Part shown: positions 44,312-53,242 of the stretch, piece after piece
Layout of the letters: every line of letters starts with the position of its first letter
Numbering within the stretch: the stretch's first letter is position 1
Source of the DNA: an uncultured Lachnospiraceae bacterium
Lineage (GTDB): Bacteria > Bacillota > Clostridia > Lachnospirales > Lachnospiraceae
Direction of reading: 5' to 3'
NCBI GenBank assembly: GCA_905199445.1
Contig: CAJKGK010000004.1
Span: 1-64,000, forward strand
Length of the DNA: 64,000 nucleotides
Made by a program: the position numbers and the translations under genes
The notes under the pieces: generated by a model
Database searches by the model: none
What the model was told of the DNA's origin: nothing
Seen by the model: the letters and a program-made list of their open reading frames with translations, nothing else

Positions 44312-45613
44312 TCACCCTTTCATCATCTGTTCCAGCACCCGGCCGTCCACATTTCCCAGGTCTACGCCCAGCAGACGGGCCATCGTCGGTCCCTCATCAA
44401 TCAGGCACATTGCCGGAATTTCAACATTTTCTTTGATATCAGGCCCTTTGGCCATAAACACGGTCTGATATCCTGGTTTCCCGGGAATATAGCCGTGGGT
44501 TGCCTGCATTTTTTCGTGCCCGGGTCCGGATTCCATCTGATTCACTTCCTCCATAGGTACCCGCCAGTCATCCTGGAAATAATAACCGTCCCTGGCCTCT
44601 ATCATAAAGCTGCATCTGGGATCAGCCCCCATGGCGGCGGCTTCTTTGCCAGGTATAATTTGTTCAATACCGCTGTCCCCGTCACTCATTAATTCCTTTA
44701 ACAGCTGAAAAACTTCTTCCTTCAGATTACCAAATCCCTTGCGGATATAAATGTACGCAGAGCCATCACAGTTTTTGCACAAAGCCTTCCACTGGACAAT
44801 ACTTCCCTGACTGACCGTAATCCATCCCTTTTTCTCAAACCAGTGATTGAGGTAAATAACCTCTGCGGTATCTTTTAGGTAATGATCTCCCAATACAATA
44901 ATATTGGTATCATCCTCCATCCCCATATAGGTCACCGTGTCCAAAATTTCTCCCAGCCTGCGGTCATGACGCACAACAGCCGCTCTGGCCTCATCAGATT
45001 CCGTACCGTAAAGATGGCGCTGCGTATCCAGATCCGTAAAATGGACAAGTGTGAGATCCGGCTGATATTTCTCCAGCGTATACTTTAAAGATTCATGGGT
45101 AAAATTATCCAACTGCGGCTGACTTTTTCCGCTGCGCAGATGTCCGAATTTCTGATTCAGGGCAGCCTGATATAAAACGGTTCCATTACGCAAAGAAACC
45201 CCCACCTGACTGTCCCACACACGGTTTGCAAAAATTTCCGGCACGTTCCATGTAATTTTGGACCGGGCACTCACCGGCCACAGCAGGGATGCCACTTTTC
45301 TCCCCTGCTTCAAAACTTCATCATAAATCGTTGTGCGGCGAATATAACCTCTCTGCCAAAACCAATCCGGACTTTTTCTCTCTGACTGAATCAGCGTATT
45401 ATTAATAATCCCGTGATTTTTCGGATAACACCCTGTCACAATACTTGTATGCGCCGGATAAGTAATACTGGGATAGACCGAAGATACATTAAAGCAGTAG
45501 GACGCATTTTCAAGGAAACGTGAAAAATTGGGAAGCATTCGAAACTGCTGTGTATCCGCGGCACCAAGCGCATCAAAGGAAATAACAATCATTTTATGCT
45601 GTTTTTTCTCCAT
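44312..45613 (-). CDS. Alkaline phosphatase-superfamily (NPP-type) phosphodiesterase/phosphatase
   Basis: The 433-residue cytoplasmic protein has metal-site motifs of type I phosphodiesterase/nucleotide pyrophosphatases: SFDALG (first Asp), SITYPAHTSI (nucleophile Thr), LVHFTDLDTQRH (Asp and His), VLGDHYLKD (Asp-His) and ATHGYIPG (last His). It would cleave phosphodiester or phosphate esters with two zinc ions. There is no signal peptide. It lies between the histidine phosphatase and YqeY genes, with AGGAGG before its ATG. Confidence 0.87.
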   Translation of the reverse strand: MEKKQHKMIVISFDALGAADTQQFRMLPNFSRFLENASYCFNVSSVYPSITYPAHTSIVTGCYPKNHGIINNTLIQSERKSPDWFWQRGYIRRTTIYDEVLKQGRKVASLLWPVSARSKITWNVPEIFANRVWDSQVGVSLRNGTVLYQAALNQKFGHLRSGKSQPQLDNFTHESLKYTLEKYQPDLTLVHFTDLDTQRHLYGTESDEARAAVVRHDRRLGEILDTVTYMGMEDDTNIIVLGDHYLKDTAEVIYLNHWFEKKGWITVSQGSIVQWKALCKNCDGSAYIYIRKGFGNLKEEVFQLLKELMSDGDSGIEQIIPGKEAAAMGADPRCSFMIEARDGYYFQDDWRVPMEEVNQMESGPGHEKMQATHGYIPGKPGYQTVFMAKGPDIKENVEIPAMCLIDEGPTMARLLGVDLGNVDGRVLEQMMKG

Positions 45614-45625
45614 ATTCAGGCCTCC

Positions 45626-46243
45626 TTAATAATAAATCCGTCCTTCGTCAATCACCTGACACAGGCCCTGATCGATCTTTATAATTGCAGTTCCGCAGTT
45701 TTTCTGCAGACTTCCGTCCCAGAATTGACTGATTTTCCGTTTCAAAAGCACCTTCAGCAGTGCCTTGTTCAGGGTTCCGTGCGCCACCACAAGAATTCTT
45801 CCTGCTGTGTGCTGTTTAAATAAATCTTCAAGAAAATGTCCCGCCCTGATGCAAATATCCTCAAGAGACTCTCCATTTTCAGGGGTCACATAACACTGGG
45901 GTTTGGTAAAGAAACAGCCATGTTCAGGATCAAACTGAGGATCCTTAATATGGTCAAAGGATTGTCCTTCCAACGCCCCAAAACACAGCTCCTTCAGTCT
46001 GTCATCTTTTCTGATTTTAATACCCGGCATATGAGCCGTCAAGATACAGGCAGTCTCATAGGCTCTTTGAAGGGGACTGGAATATACGGCATCAAAGCAA
46101 AGACCCATAGACATCCAGGCCTTCTGAGTTAATTGTGCCGTTTCACGGCCTTCCTCTGTCAGTCGGATGTCTGCACTGCCCTGAATTTTATGTTCCGCAT
46201 TCCAGATGGTTTTCCCATGTCTTATAATATATAATTCCAGCAT
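45626..46243 (-). CDS. Histidine phosphatase family protein (phosphoglycerate mutase-like)
   Basis: The 205-residue protein starts with the catalytic RHG motif (LYIIRHGKTIWN) and has the second catalytic His in VVAHGTLNK, with Arg in SSPLQRAYETA. It is a small phosphatase of the cobC/PhoE type; substrate unknown. It lies 12 bases upstream of the phosphodiesterase gene in the same run. A short open frame (46252-46344) lies between it and rarA. Confidence 0.87.
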   Translation of the reverse strand: MLELYIIRHGKTIWNAEHKIQGSADIRLTEEGRETAQLTQKAWMSMGLCFDAVYSSPLQRAYETACILTAHMPGIKIRKDDRLKELCFGALEGQSFDHIKDPQFDPEHGCFFTKPQCYVTPENGESLEDICIRAGHFLEDLFKQHTAGRILVVAHGTLNKALLKVLLKRKISQFWDGSLQKNCGTAIIKIDQGLCQVIDEGRIYY

Positions 46244-46251
46244 AATAATTA

Positions 46252-46344
46252 TTAACCCTTCCTTAAATAATATTCCAGCTTTTCCAGTTCTCTGTAAATT
46301 TCCTCAGAAGATACATATACAGCCGTTGCTTTTGGATCATACAT
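46252..46344 (-). CDS. Possible 30-residue small protein
   Basis: An ATG frame in the gap between rarA and the histidine phosphatase would encode 30 residues: opening MYDPKATAVYVSS and a charged helix with EEIYRELEKLEYYL. Its stop is 8 bases before the next ATG and its 3' end includes the AAGGAAGG that serves that gene. No ribosome site precedes its own ATG, so it may be untranslated leader. Confidence 0.3.
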   Translation of the reverse strand: MYDPKATAVYVSSEEIYRELEKLEYYLRKG

Positions 46345-46355
46345 GAGTGCGGATT

Positions 46356-47675
46356 TTAAATGGCATGGATAAAATCCAGATATTCCTTCATCCTTTTCTC
46401 ATATCCCAGATCACCTGGCTCATAAAACTTCTCATCTTTAAATTCATCCGGAAGATACTGCTGATTTACATAATGATTCTCAAAGTCATGGGCATACTGG
46501 TATCCAATTCCATGTCCCAGCTTTGCCGCGCCTTTATAGTGGGCGTCCTTTAAATACACCGGAATCGCTGCGGTCTTATGAGACTGAACAAATGCCATGG
46601 CTTTGTCAATGGCGCAGATTGCCGAATTACTCTTGGGCGCACAGGCCACATAGGCCACCGCCTGAGCCAGTACAATCCTGGCTTCCGGCATTCCCAGCCG
46701 CTCCGCGGCCAGAGCCGCACTGGTTGCCACCTGCAAAGCCTGGGGATCGGCATTGCCTACATCCTCTGCTGCACAGATCATAATCCGTCGGGCCACAAAA
46801 GCTACCGGTTCACCGGCATACAACATTCGTGCCAGATAGTAAACCGCCGCATCCGGGTCAGAACCTCGCATACTTTTAATAAAAGCAGAGATCGTATCAT
46901 AATGATTATCTCCTTCTTTATCATACTTGACTACACGCTTTTGAATACATTCTGATGCCACATCCAGATCGATGTGAATCTTTCCGTCCGCACTTCTGGC
47001 GGTGGTCATAATACCGAGCTCAATGGCATTCAGGGCTGCCCTGGCATCCCCGTTGGCCACATCTGCCAGAAAATCCAGGGCTTCATCTGTAATCTGAGCC
47101 TGATAGGCACCCATTCCCTTTTCCACATCATACACAGCCCGCTTTAAAAGTATCTTTATATCTGCATCTGACAATGGCTTTAATTCAAAAATAATGGATC
47201 TGGAAATCAAAGCACCGTTGACTTCAAAATAGGGATTCTCTGTAGTGGCGCCAATAAGGACAATGGTGCCGTCCTCCACAAAAGGCAGCAGGTAATCCTG
47301 CTGTCCTTTATTGAAACGATGAATCTCATCTACAAAGAGAATGGTCTTTTTGCCGTACATTCCCTGATTGTTTTTAGCCTGTTCAATCACCTGCTCCATA
47401 TCTTTTTTTCCGGCACTGGTGGCGTTAATCTGAGTAAATACAGCGCTCGTTGTATTGGCAATCACCTTGGCAATGGTCGTCTTTCCTGTTCCCGGCGGTC
47501 CATAAAAAATGACGGAACTGATTTTATCCGCCTTGATGGCCCTGTATAACAGCTTATCCTTCCCGATAATATGCTGCTGTCCCACAATCTCATCCAGCGT
47601 AGACGGCCTCAGCCGGGAAGCTAAGGGAGATTCTTTCTCCATACTGACCTCTCGCATATAATCAAATAAATCCAT
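46356..47675 (-). CDS. rarA: Replication-associated recombination protein A (AAA+ ATPase)
   Basis: The 439-residue protein has RPSTLDEIVGQQHI at the start, Walker A GPPGTGKTT, Walker B ILFVDEIHRFN, the Arg finger region GATTENPYFEVN and the MgsA C-terminal domain (from about 260). It remodels stalled replication forks. It is the first gene of a five-gene minus-strand run, with a promoter about 80 bases upstream. Its ribosome site is weak (AAGGTATGAG). Confidence 0.93.
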   Translation of the reverse strand: MDLFDYMREVSMEKESPLASRLRPSTLDEIVGQQHIIGKDKLLYRAIKADKISSVIFYGPPGTGKTTIAKVIANTTSAVFTQINATSAGKKDMEQVIEQAKNNQGMYGKKTILFVDEIHRFNKGQQDYLLPFVEDGTIVLIGATTENPYFEVNGALISRSIIFELKPLSDADIKILLKRAVYDVEKGMGAYQAQITDEALDFLADVANGDARAALNAIELGIMTTARSADGKIHIDLDVASECIQKRVVKYDKEGDNHYDTISAFIKSMRGSDPDAAVYYLARMLYAGEPVAFVARRIMICAAEDVGNADPQALQVATSAALAAERLGMPEARIVLAQAVAYVACAPKSNSAICAIDKAMAFVQSHKTAAIPVYLKDAHYKGAAKLGHGIGYQYAHDFENHYVNQQYLPDEFKDEKFYEPGDLGYEKRMKEYLDFIHAI

Positions 47676-47750
47676 TTCTTCTCATACCTTTCCATTCCCT
47701 GGCCGTCAAAAAATTACAGAAAAAGACCAGAGAAAGATTCTTCTTACAAA

Positions 47751-47779
47751 ATCTTACCACATTGGCGGTATGAATACAA
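47751..47779 (-). promoter_or_regulatory. Promoter of the rarA run
   Basis: On the minus strand TTGTAT (47774-47779) and TAAGAT (47751-47756) are 17 bases apart. The gap 47676-47796 holds nothing else. Confidence 0.55.
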
Positions 47780-47796
47780 ATAATTCCTTGCCTTAA

Positions 47797-47907
47797 TCAC
47801 CACACTTTATCCTGGCCGGGACTGCCCATGCTCTGATCAGGGCCGCCCATACTCTGACCAGGGCCACCCATCCCCTGGCCAGGATCGCCCATCCCCTGGC
47901 TTCCTCC
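47797..47907 (-). repeat. 21-bp tandem repeats coding a Gly/Met/Gln tail
   Basis: The last 36 codons of the beta-helix lipoprotein contain about four imperfect 21-bp units, each giving P-(G/D)-Q-(G/S)-M-G-x. The repeat number could vary between strains by slippage. Confidence 0.7.
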
Positions 47908-49521
47908 ATTCATATAAACGACCAGCTGATCCATTGTAATTTCCCTTTCATCACTGCCTGTTATCAGCGTATAACTTTCCCCCAAAACCAAATCCGGGGT
48001 ACTGATCAGAACCGAATCAAAGGCATGATCTGCTGTCCACGAAATAATTTCATTTCCGGACGCATCTGTGAGCGTACATTCACACCCAGCCTGCTGAGCT
48101 GTTACCAAAGTCAGGAAAGTTCCCTGCTGAGAGCTTTCACTAAAACCTGCTGCCATCTGCGATGAACCTGTTGCCACAAATATACCGCCGGTGACAGAAG
48201 CCTCCGTACCATAATCCAAAGCACCATTGCCGCCGTTTTCCGGTCCTGAAATATAAGTTTCACCTCCGGAAATCAACAGACTTCCATTCGAATCTACACC
48301 ATCACCTAATGCATTCACATAAACCGTTCCTCCGGAAATACGAATAAACGCTTCTTCATCTGAATCAAAGGCATCAGAACCTCCGCCTATACCTCCAAAA
48401 CCACTTTCATCGTTACCTCCGGCTGCATTAATGCCATCATCTGATGCTGTCAGCTGAATTTCCCCGCCTGTAATATCCACCGTATGCCCCTCAAGGCCTT
48501 CATAGCTGTCTGAAATTGTCACTGTCCCGGAATTTATAATCAATCCACTGTCTGTATGCACACCATCATCACCTGCAGTGATGGTCAGACTTCCGCCGTT
48601 TATTGTCAAATCGCCAACACTATGCAGGGCATCATCGGTACATTCCAGAGTAAAAGTACCGGCATCAATTTGCATAACATTTTCTGAACTTAAGCCATCG
48701 TCAGCTGCCGTAATATCAAATGTGCCACCGCTGATATACATCGACCCCAGTGAGGCATCATCGGCATTTTCCGCATGGAGTCCATCTTTGCCGCTGGTTA
48801 TGGTCATTTTGCCGTCTGCAATACACAGGCTGTCTTTCCCGGAAATTCCATGTTCCCCAGCGGTAATCTCATAAGTTCCGCCAGTGATCACCAGCTCATC
48901 CTTTGAAACAATGCCGTGCCCGGCGGTCCCAGAAATAATCAGTGTCCCAGTACCATTAAGAGTTAAATCTGATTTAGAAAAAATAACGGCATCAATATTT
49001 GAATCATCAATCGCCTCATAGCTGCCGCCATTCACCAGCTGATTAGATGTCCCTTCACCTGTAGTTACAAAAACTTTATCGCATGCTTTAACATAAATAG
49101 CCGCCGATGAAGCACTTGTTATTTCGACACCATTTAAAACCAACTGGACTTTGTCTGTATCCGGGGCATCTACCACAATCATTCCATCGTTCAGTACGCC
49201 CGACAAAATGTAAACACCGCCCTCAGTAATCGTCACAGTACCTCCCAAAATCTGGACACTGCTGTCGTCACATACGCCGCTGTCTCCGTTGAACTGAATT
49301 TTAATACTTTCACTTTCGTCAAATCCGGTGTCATCATCCCGATCATCAAACAGCTGTTCCGTATCCGACAAAAGACTCTGAGCGCTTTGGGTCTCTGTGG
49401 ATTCACTTTCCCCAACCTGATTTTCCTGCAAAGTACATCCTGTAAAGCTAAGGCCGCACTGCAGTGACAGGCCTGTACATACCATTAATCTAACCAATGT
49501 TGATATATATTTTCGATTCAT
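47797..49521 (-). CDS. Carbohydrate-binding beta-helix lipoprotein (DUF4353/Cthe_2159-like)
   Basis: The 574-residue protein has a lipoprotein signal (lipobox SFTGC), an acidic linker, and a long right-handed beta-helix made of about 20-residue turns with repeated GG-x-x-x-I-x-A-x-DDG(I/L) units (about 90-470), many acidic loops suggesting Ca2+. Cthe_2159 of this family binds cellulose/polygalacturonate. The tail has four seven-residue Gly/Met/Gln repeats. I set the start at 49521 (AAAGGAG upstream), not at 49608. It is the last gene of the VTC-DUF4956 operon. Confidence 0.83.
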   Translation of the reverse strand: MNRKYISTLVRLMVCTGLSLQCGLSFTGCTLQENQVGESESTETQSAQSLLSDTEQLFDDRDDDTGFDESESIKIQFNGDSGVCDDSSVQILGGTVTITEGGVYILSGVLNDGMIVVDAPDTDKVQLVLNGVEITSASSAAIYVKACDKVFVTTGEGTSNQLVNGGSYEAIDDSNIDAVIFSKSDLTLNGTGTLIISGTAGHGIVSKDELVITGGTYEITAGEHGISGKDSLCIADGKMTITSGKDGLHAENADDASLGSMYISGGTFDITAADDGLSSENVMQIDAGTFTLECTDDALHSVGDLTINGGSLTITAGDDGVHTDSGLIINSGTVTISDSYEGLEGHTVDITGGEIQLTASDDGINAAGGNDESGFGGIGGGSDAFDSDEEAFIRISGGTVYVNALGDGVDSNGSLLISGGETYISGPENGGNGALDYGTEASVTGGIFVATGSSQMAAGFSESSQQGTFLTLVTAQQAGCECTLTDASGNEIISWTADHAFDSVLISTPDLVLGESYTLITGSDEREITMDQLVVYMNGGSQGMGDPGQGMGGPGQSMGGPDQSMGSPGQDKVW

Positions 49522-49544
49522 CAAAGTTCTCCTTTCACACCTTT

Positions 49545-50231
49545 TTATAGTTCTTCCCGTTCTGACGCAACACGGCTGAAACTGACTGATAAATTTCCAT
49601 TTCTGCATCTGATTTCATCAATCATTTCTTTTTCCTTTATGCCTGATTTAAGTTTAACCTGATAATGAAGTTCATACAAACTTCCCATATTCACAGTTCT
49701 AACGCGCACCAATACCCATCTGGATGTATAATTCTTTAAAATTCCTTCAAAAACACCACTGTAATCCAGCTGTTCCGGAATAGTAATCTTTAAATCCCGG
49801 CTCCCATCATTTTCTCCATAGGGAATCACCGTCAGTAAAAGTGTAATACCGCCAATCACCAGAACAATTAAAAATCCAATGCCGATATATCCCATTCCAG
49901 CTGCCAGTCCCGCTGTCATTGCCAGAAAAATACTTCCTATTTCTCTGGAATTTCCCGGAACAGAACGAAATCTTACAAGACTGAACGCCCCCATGACCGC
50001 CACACCTGTTCCCAAACTGCCATTAACAAGCATAATTACAGTCTGCACAATAACAGGAAGTACGGTCACCGTCAAAATAAAATTTTTGGAATACCTGTTT
50101 TTGTACATATGCATACATGCGATTAAAAGCCCCATCGCCAAAGCTCCTGCCATACACAGTACAAAGGCAGTCCCCCCGATTCCATTTGTTCCCTCTGTGT
50201 AAATACTTTCAAATATCATTTTAATGTCCAC
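49545..50231 (-). CDS. DUF4956 family membrane protein
   Basis: The 228-residue protein has four hydrophobic segments in the first half (about 20-130), including GTGVAVMGAFSLVRFRSVPG, a hallmark of DUF4956, and a soluble C-terminal half. This family sits with VTC-domain and beta-helix or CotH genes in many Firmicutes. It is located between the VTC gene (33 bases) and the lipoprotein gene (23 bases) in one operon. Its function is not established. Confidence 0.85.
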   Translation of the reverse strand: MDIKMIFESIYTEGTNGIGGTAFVLCMAGALAMGLLIACMHMYKNRYSKNFILTVTVLPVIVQTVIMLVNGSLGTGVAVMGAFSLVRFRSVPGNSREIGSIFLAMTAGLAAGMGYIGIGFLIVLVIGGITLLLTVIPYGENDGSRDLKITIPEQLDYSGVFEGILKNYTSRWVLVRVRTVNMGSLYELHYQVKLKSGIKEKEMIDEIRCRNGNLSVSFSRVASEREEL

Positions 50232-50264
50232 TATCCTTCCATAAAATTATTTTGTTACAAAATT

Positions 50265-50975
50265 TCAATTTTTTTGTATCTTTTGCTTACATATAAATTT
50301 CCTATAAAATGTTCCATATTTTGAAAATGAAATCGGATATATTTCCAATTCTGAAAAAATTCTGCTCATCCAGATTGGAAAAGCTCCCGGTACCTTGACT
50401 TCCATCAAAAGCATATCCGGATCCATAAGCTGACTGCCAAAATCACCGGTCCATAAATCTGGGTGTTCAGTCCTTGCTTTAATATTCCAGTCAAAAGTTA
50501 CTCTTAAATCAGGATCCGAAACACCGGCCAGAGCAACTCTGTCATAAGAAAGGTAAACTTCCGGCTTAAGCCTGTAAAGTTGAAACATATAACCTATTTC
50601 TTTTAAAATTTGATCTTCCGGATATAAAGCACTGCCCTTTTGAGCAGCTTCCAGCCAGTTGACTGCATCATTAAATGCCATGGCCGCCCTGCGCTTATAC
50701 ACAATATGGTCGTACTTTTTTTTAATCTCCAAAAAAACCTGCGTATCTTCTCTGGGAAGCCCATAGCTTCGAAGGCGAAATTTTTCCTTGTATATCGGTT
50801 TTTCCAGCGAGTTTTCAATTAAACGGAAATCTGATGTGTCATAATAAACATTACATATTTTATATGTTCCAAAACAATCCTCAGTCAGTTGACCCAAAAA
50901 GTTTTTTCTCAGGCTGGCATACTGAAAACGGCTGATCATATATTTTTTTTCATAGCGTTGAAAATTGTTCTGCAT
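50265..50975 (-). CDS. VTC-domain protein (putative polyphosphate polymerase-like)
   Basis: The 236-residue protein has the triphosphate-tunnel fold of VTC proteins: RYEKKYM at 7-13, KFRLRSYG (65-72), FLEIKKK (81-87), YKRR (93-96), SYDRVA (143-148), LMEVK (190-194) and SKYGTF near the end (218-223). These basic and acidic residues line the tunnel in yeast Vtc4, which makes polyphosphate from ATP. No membrane segment is present, so the DUF4956 protein may be its membrane partner (inference). Activity is not proven for bacterial members. Confidence 0.85.
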   Translation of the reverse strand: MQNNFQRYEKKYMISRFQYASLRKNFLGQLTEDCFGTYKICNVYYDTSDFRLIENSLEKPIYKEKFRLRSYGLPREDTQVFLEIKKKYDHIVYKRRAAMAFNDAVNWLEAAQKGSALYPEDQILKEIGYMFQLYRLKPEVYLSYDRVALAGVSDPDLRVTFDWNIKARTEHPDLWTGDFGSQLMDPDMLLMEVKVPGAFPIWMSRIFSELEIYPISFSKYGTFYRKFICKQKIQKN

Positions 50976-51146
50976 ATTTTCCTCCCTGTTTCGTTTTTTG
51001 CATCTTATCTCACAAACCTGAAATCAGTCTTAAAAATCCGGACCGCAACTGTGAATTTATTGTGATCTTCAGAGTAATTTCAGAAACATACGCTATAATT
51101 CAAAACAAAATACTGTTATAATGAATAGGAAAGTGAGGAAATTTTT
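50976..51146. other. Divergent control region of VTC operon and two-component system
   Basis: Two TATAAT boxes (51094-51099 and 51117-51122) point toward the response regulator gene, neither with a clear -35. CTGAAAT near 51020 and ATTTCAG near 51080 form a spaced inverted repeat that could be a regulator site. Nothing else is seen. Confidence 0.35.
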
Positions 51147-51824
51147 ATGAAAATCCTGATTATAGAAGACGAAAAAAATCTGGCAGATGCTTTGAAACAA
51201 ATTATGACCGAAGCGCATTATATTGCAGATGCAGTCTATACCGGAACTGACGGAATCGACTATGCCATGAGCGGTATTTATGACATGATTATTCTGGATG
51301 TTATGCTCCCTGGAAAAAACGGCTTTGAAGTCATCCATGAACTTCGAACATCTCAAATAACCACGCCGGTGATCATGCTCACCGCCAGAGATGAGGTCAG
51401 CAGCAAAATTACCGGTCTTGACAATGGCGCAGATGATTACATGACCAAACCCTTTGAACCCGAAGAACTTCTGGCACGTATACGTGCATTATCCCGGCGT
51501 CAAAATGATATGGTTTTTGAAAAAATAACCTTTTCAGATCTGACCTTAAATCTGTCTTCCTGTGATTTATGCTGCCACAGCCGGTCCATTCGTCTCAGCT
51601 ACAAAGAATTTGAAATTTTAAAAATTCTTATGGCATCCCCCAAAATGATTATCTCCAAAGAGACATTGATTACAAAAGTTTGGGGGGATGACTCAGAGGC
51701 TCAGGATAATAATGTTGAAGCATATATCTCTTTTATACGAAAAAAACTTATATACTTAAAATCCAAAGTAACAATCCACACAGTCCGCAAAATCGGCTAT
51801 CATCTGGAGGCACAGCAATGTTAA
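51147..51824 (+). CDS. OmpR-family response regulator
   Basis: The 225-residue protein has a receiver domain (1-115, phosphoacceptor Asp51 in IILDVMLPGKNG, Lys in MTKPFEPEELLARI) and an OmpR winged helix (125-225, RLSYKEFEILKILM and VEAYISFIRKKL). It is co-transcribed with the histidine kinase (6-base overlap) and divergent from the VTC operon, its likely target (inference). Confidence 0.93.
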   Translation: MKILIIEDEKNLADALKQIMTEAHYIADAVYTGTDGIDYAMSGIYDMIILDVMLPGKNGFEVIHELRTSQITTPVIMLTARDEVSSKITGLDNGADDYMTKPFEPEELLARIRALSRRQNDMVFEKITFSDLTLNLSSCDLCCHSRSIRLSYKEFEILKILMASPKMIISKETLITKVWGDDSEAQDNNVEAYISFIRKKLIYLKSKVTIHTVRKIGYHLEAQQC

Positions 51825-53113
51825 AACAACTGAAGCATAAATTTATATGGATTAATATGTCCCTGGTCTGTATTGTCCTATTAGCTGTGCTTTCCATTTT
51901 ATGTATAGACAGCTACCGCAAATATGAATTAGAAAGCCAAAAGGCCATGGAACAGGCACTGGATCACTCCATGTTTAATCCTTCTGAAACCGATTCGGAA
52001 AATATGACGTCCGAAGAAAAGGAGAAAAAAGAGCTGCCGCCCCATCCCTGGGAACGGGAGGATTTTATGAATATGATTCCTGTTTATGTCATCACATTGG
52101 ACAGCAAAAAAAATATTCAGTCCATCGACAGCACCCGTACTGATTTTTCCGAGGAATTTATCAATACAGCCGCAGAAGCTGCCCAAAAAGCGCAAGCTCA
52201 GTCCGGTTATCTTCCTGACTTTGGCATGCGATTTATGATTTCCGATACACAAGATGGCACCAAAATTGTCCTGGCGGATCTTGTTCATGAAATCAGCGCA
52301 CTTCGAAGCCTGATTCTAAATTGTATACTTATCTTTATTATAACCACAATTATTTTCTTCTTTATCAGTTTTTTTCTTGCTCGATGGGCGCTTAAACCGG
52401 TCAAAACAGCGTGGCAGCAGCAAAATCAGTTTATTGCAGATGCATCGCATGAATTGAAAACACCATTGACAGTCATTCTGGCAAACCTGAAAATTATAAC
52501 AACACACATGGACAGTACTGTCAAAGATCAGGAAATATGGCTGAAAAATACCCTTTTTGAAGCTGAACACATGAAAAAACTCGTAGAAAACCTGTTATTT
52601 CTCGCCCGCTCCCAGGCTGGCATGTTAACCTTCCCGGATACAACAGTTAATTTCAGTGATCTTGTACTCAATACGCTTCTTCCGTTTGAAGCTGTTGCCT
52701 TTGAACAGGGTATCATTCTTGAGGAACATATTGAAAATGATATCACCATTCCTGGAAATCCTGACCTGCTCAGACAGCTGACGGCCATCTTGCTGGATAA
52801 TGCCTGTAAATACAGCGGAGCTGAAAAAGTCGTCACACTGACTCTGACACATAGTGACAACAAAGCCCGTCTTAGCGTTCACAATACCGGACAGCCGATC
52901 AGCGAAGCTGATCTTCCCCATTTGTTCGAGCGATTTTACCGGACGGATCACTCCAGAACCAAGGAAACCGGCGGTTATGGGCTGGGGCTTTCCATCGCTG
53001 CCGCCATCGTCCAAAATCATCAGGGAAAAATTCACGTCACTAGTTCAGCAGAAAAAGGAACTATTTTTACCGTAGATCTTCCTTTAGTCGTCCAACGCAA
53101 TCAAAAAAAATAA
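51818..53113 (+). CDS. Sensor histidine kinase
   Basis: The 431-residue kinase has two membrane helices (about 12-31 and 166-187), an extracellular sensor of about 130 residues, a phosphorylation site ADASHELKTPL (His211), and an ATPase domain with N (DNACKYS), F (LFERFYRTD) and G (GLGLSIAAAIV) boxes. No HAMP domain is clear. It forms a two-component system with the preceding response regulator; the signal is unknown. GGAGG lies before its ATG. Confidence 0.92.
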   Translation: MLKQLKHKFIWINMSLVCIVLLAVLSILCIDSYRKYELESQKAMEQALDHSMFNPSETDSENMTSEEKEKKELPPHPWEREDFMNMIPVYVITLDSKKNIQSIDSTRTDFSEEFINTAAEAAQKAQAQSGYLPDFGMRFMISDTQDGTKIVLADLVHEISALRSLILNCILIFIITTIIFFFISFFLARWALKPVKTAWQQQNQFIADASHELKTPLTVILANLKIITTHMDSTVKDQEIWLKNTLFEAEHMKKLVENLLFLARSQAGMLTFPDTTVNFSDLVLNTLLPFEAVAFEQGIILEEHIENDITIPGNPDLLRQLTAILLDNACKYSGAEKVVTLTLTHSDNKARLSVHNTGQPISEADLPHLFERFYRTDHSRTKETGGYGLGLSIAAAIVQNHQGKIHVTSSAEKGTIFTVDLPLVVQRNQKK

Positions 53114-53131
53114 AAATTTTCCTGATTTCAT

Positions 53132-53160
53132 TTGACTTTTTTCACATTAATCATTATCAT
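53132..53160 (+). promoter_or_regulatory. Promoter of pfkA
   Basis: TTGACT (53132-53137) and TATCAT (53155-53160) are 17 bases apart, about 75 bases before the coding start. Confidence 0.65.
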
Positions 53161-53242
53161 TTTAAGAAAAGTTCAATATTATTGCGGTATTTCCATAATA
53201 GCAATCCGCATTTTATGGAATTTTCTGAGAGGAGACTTAAAA

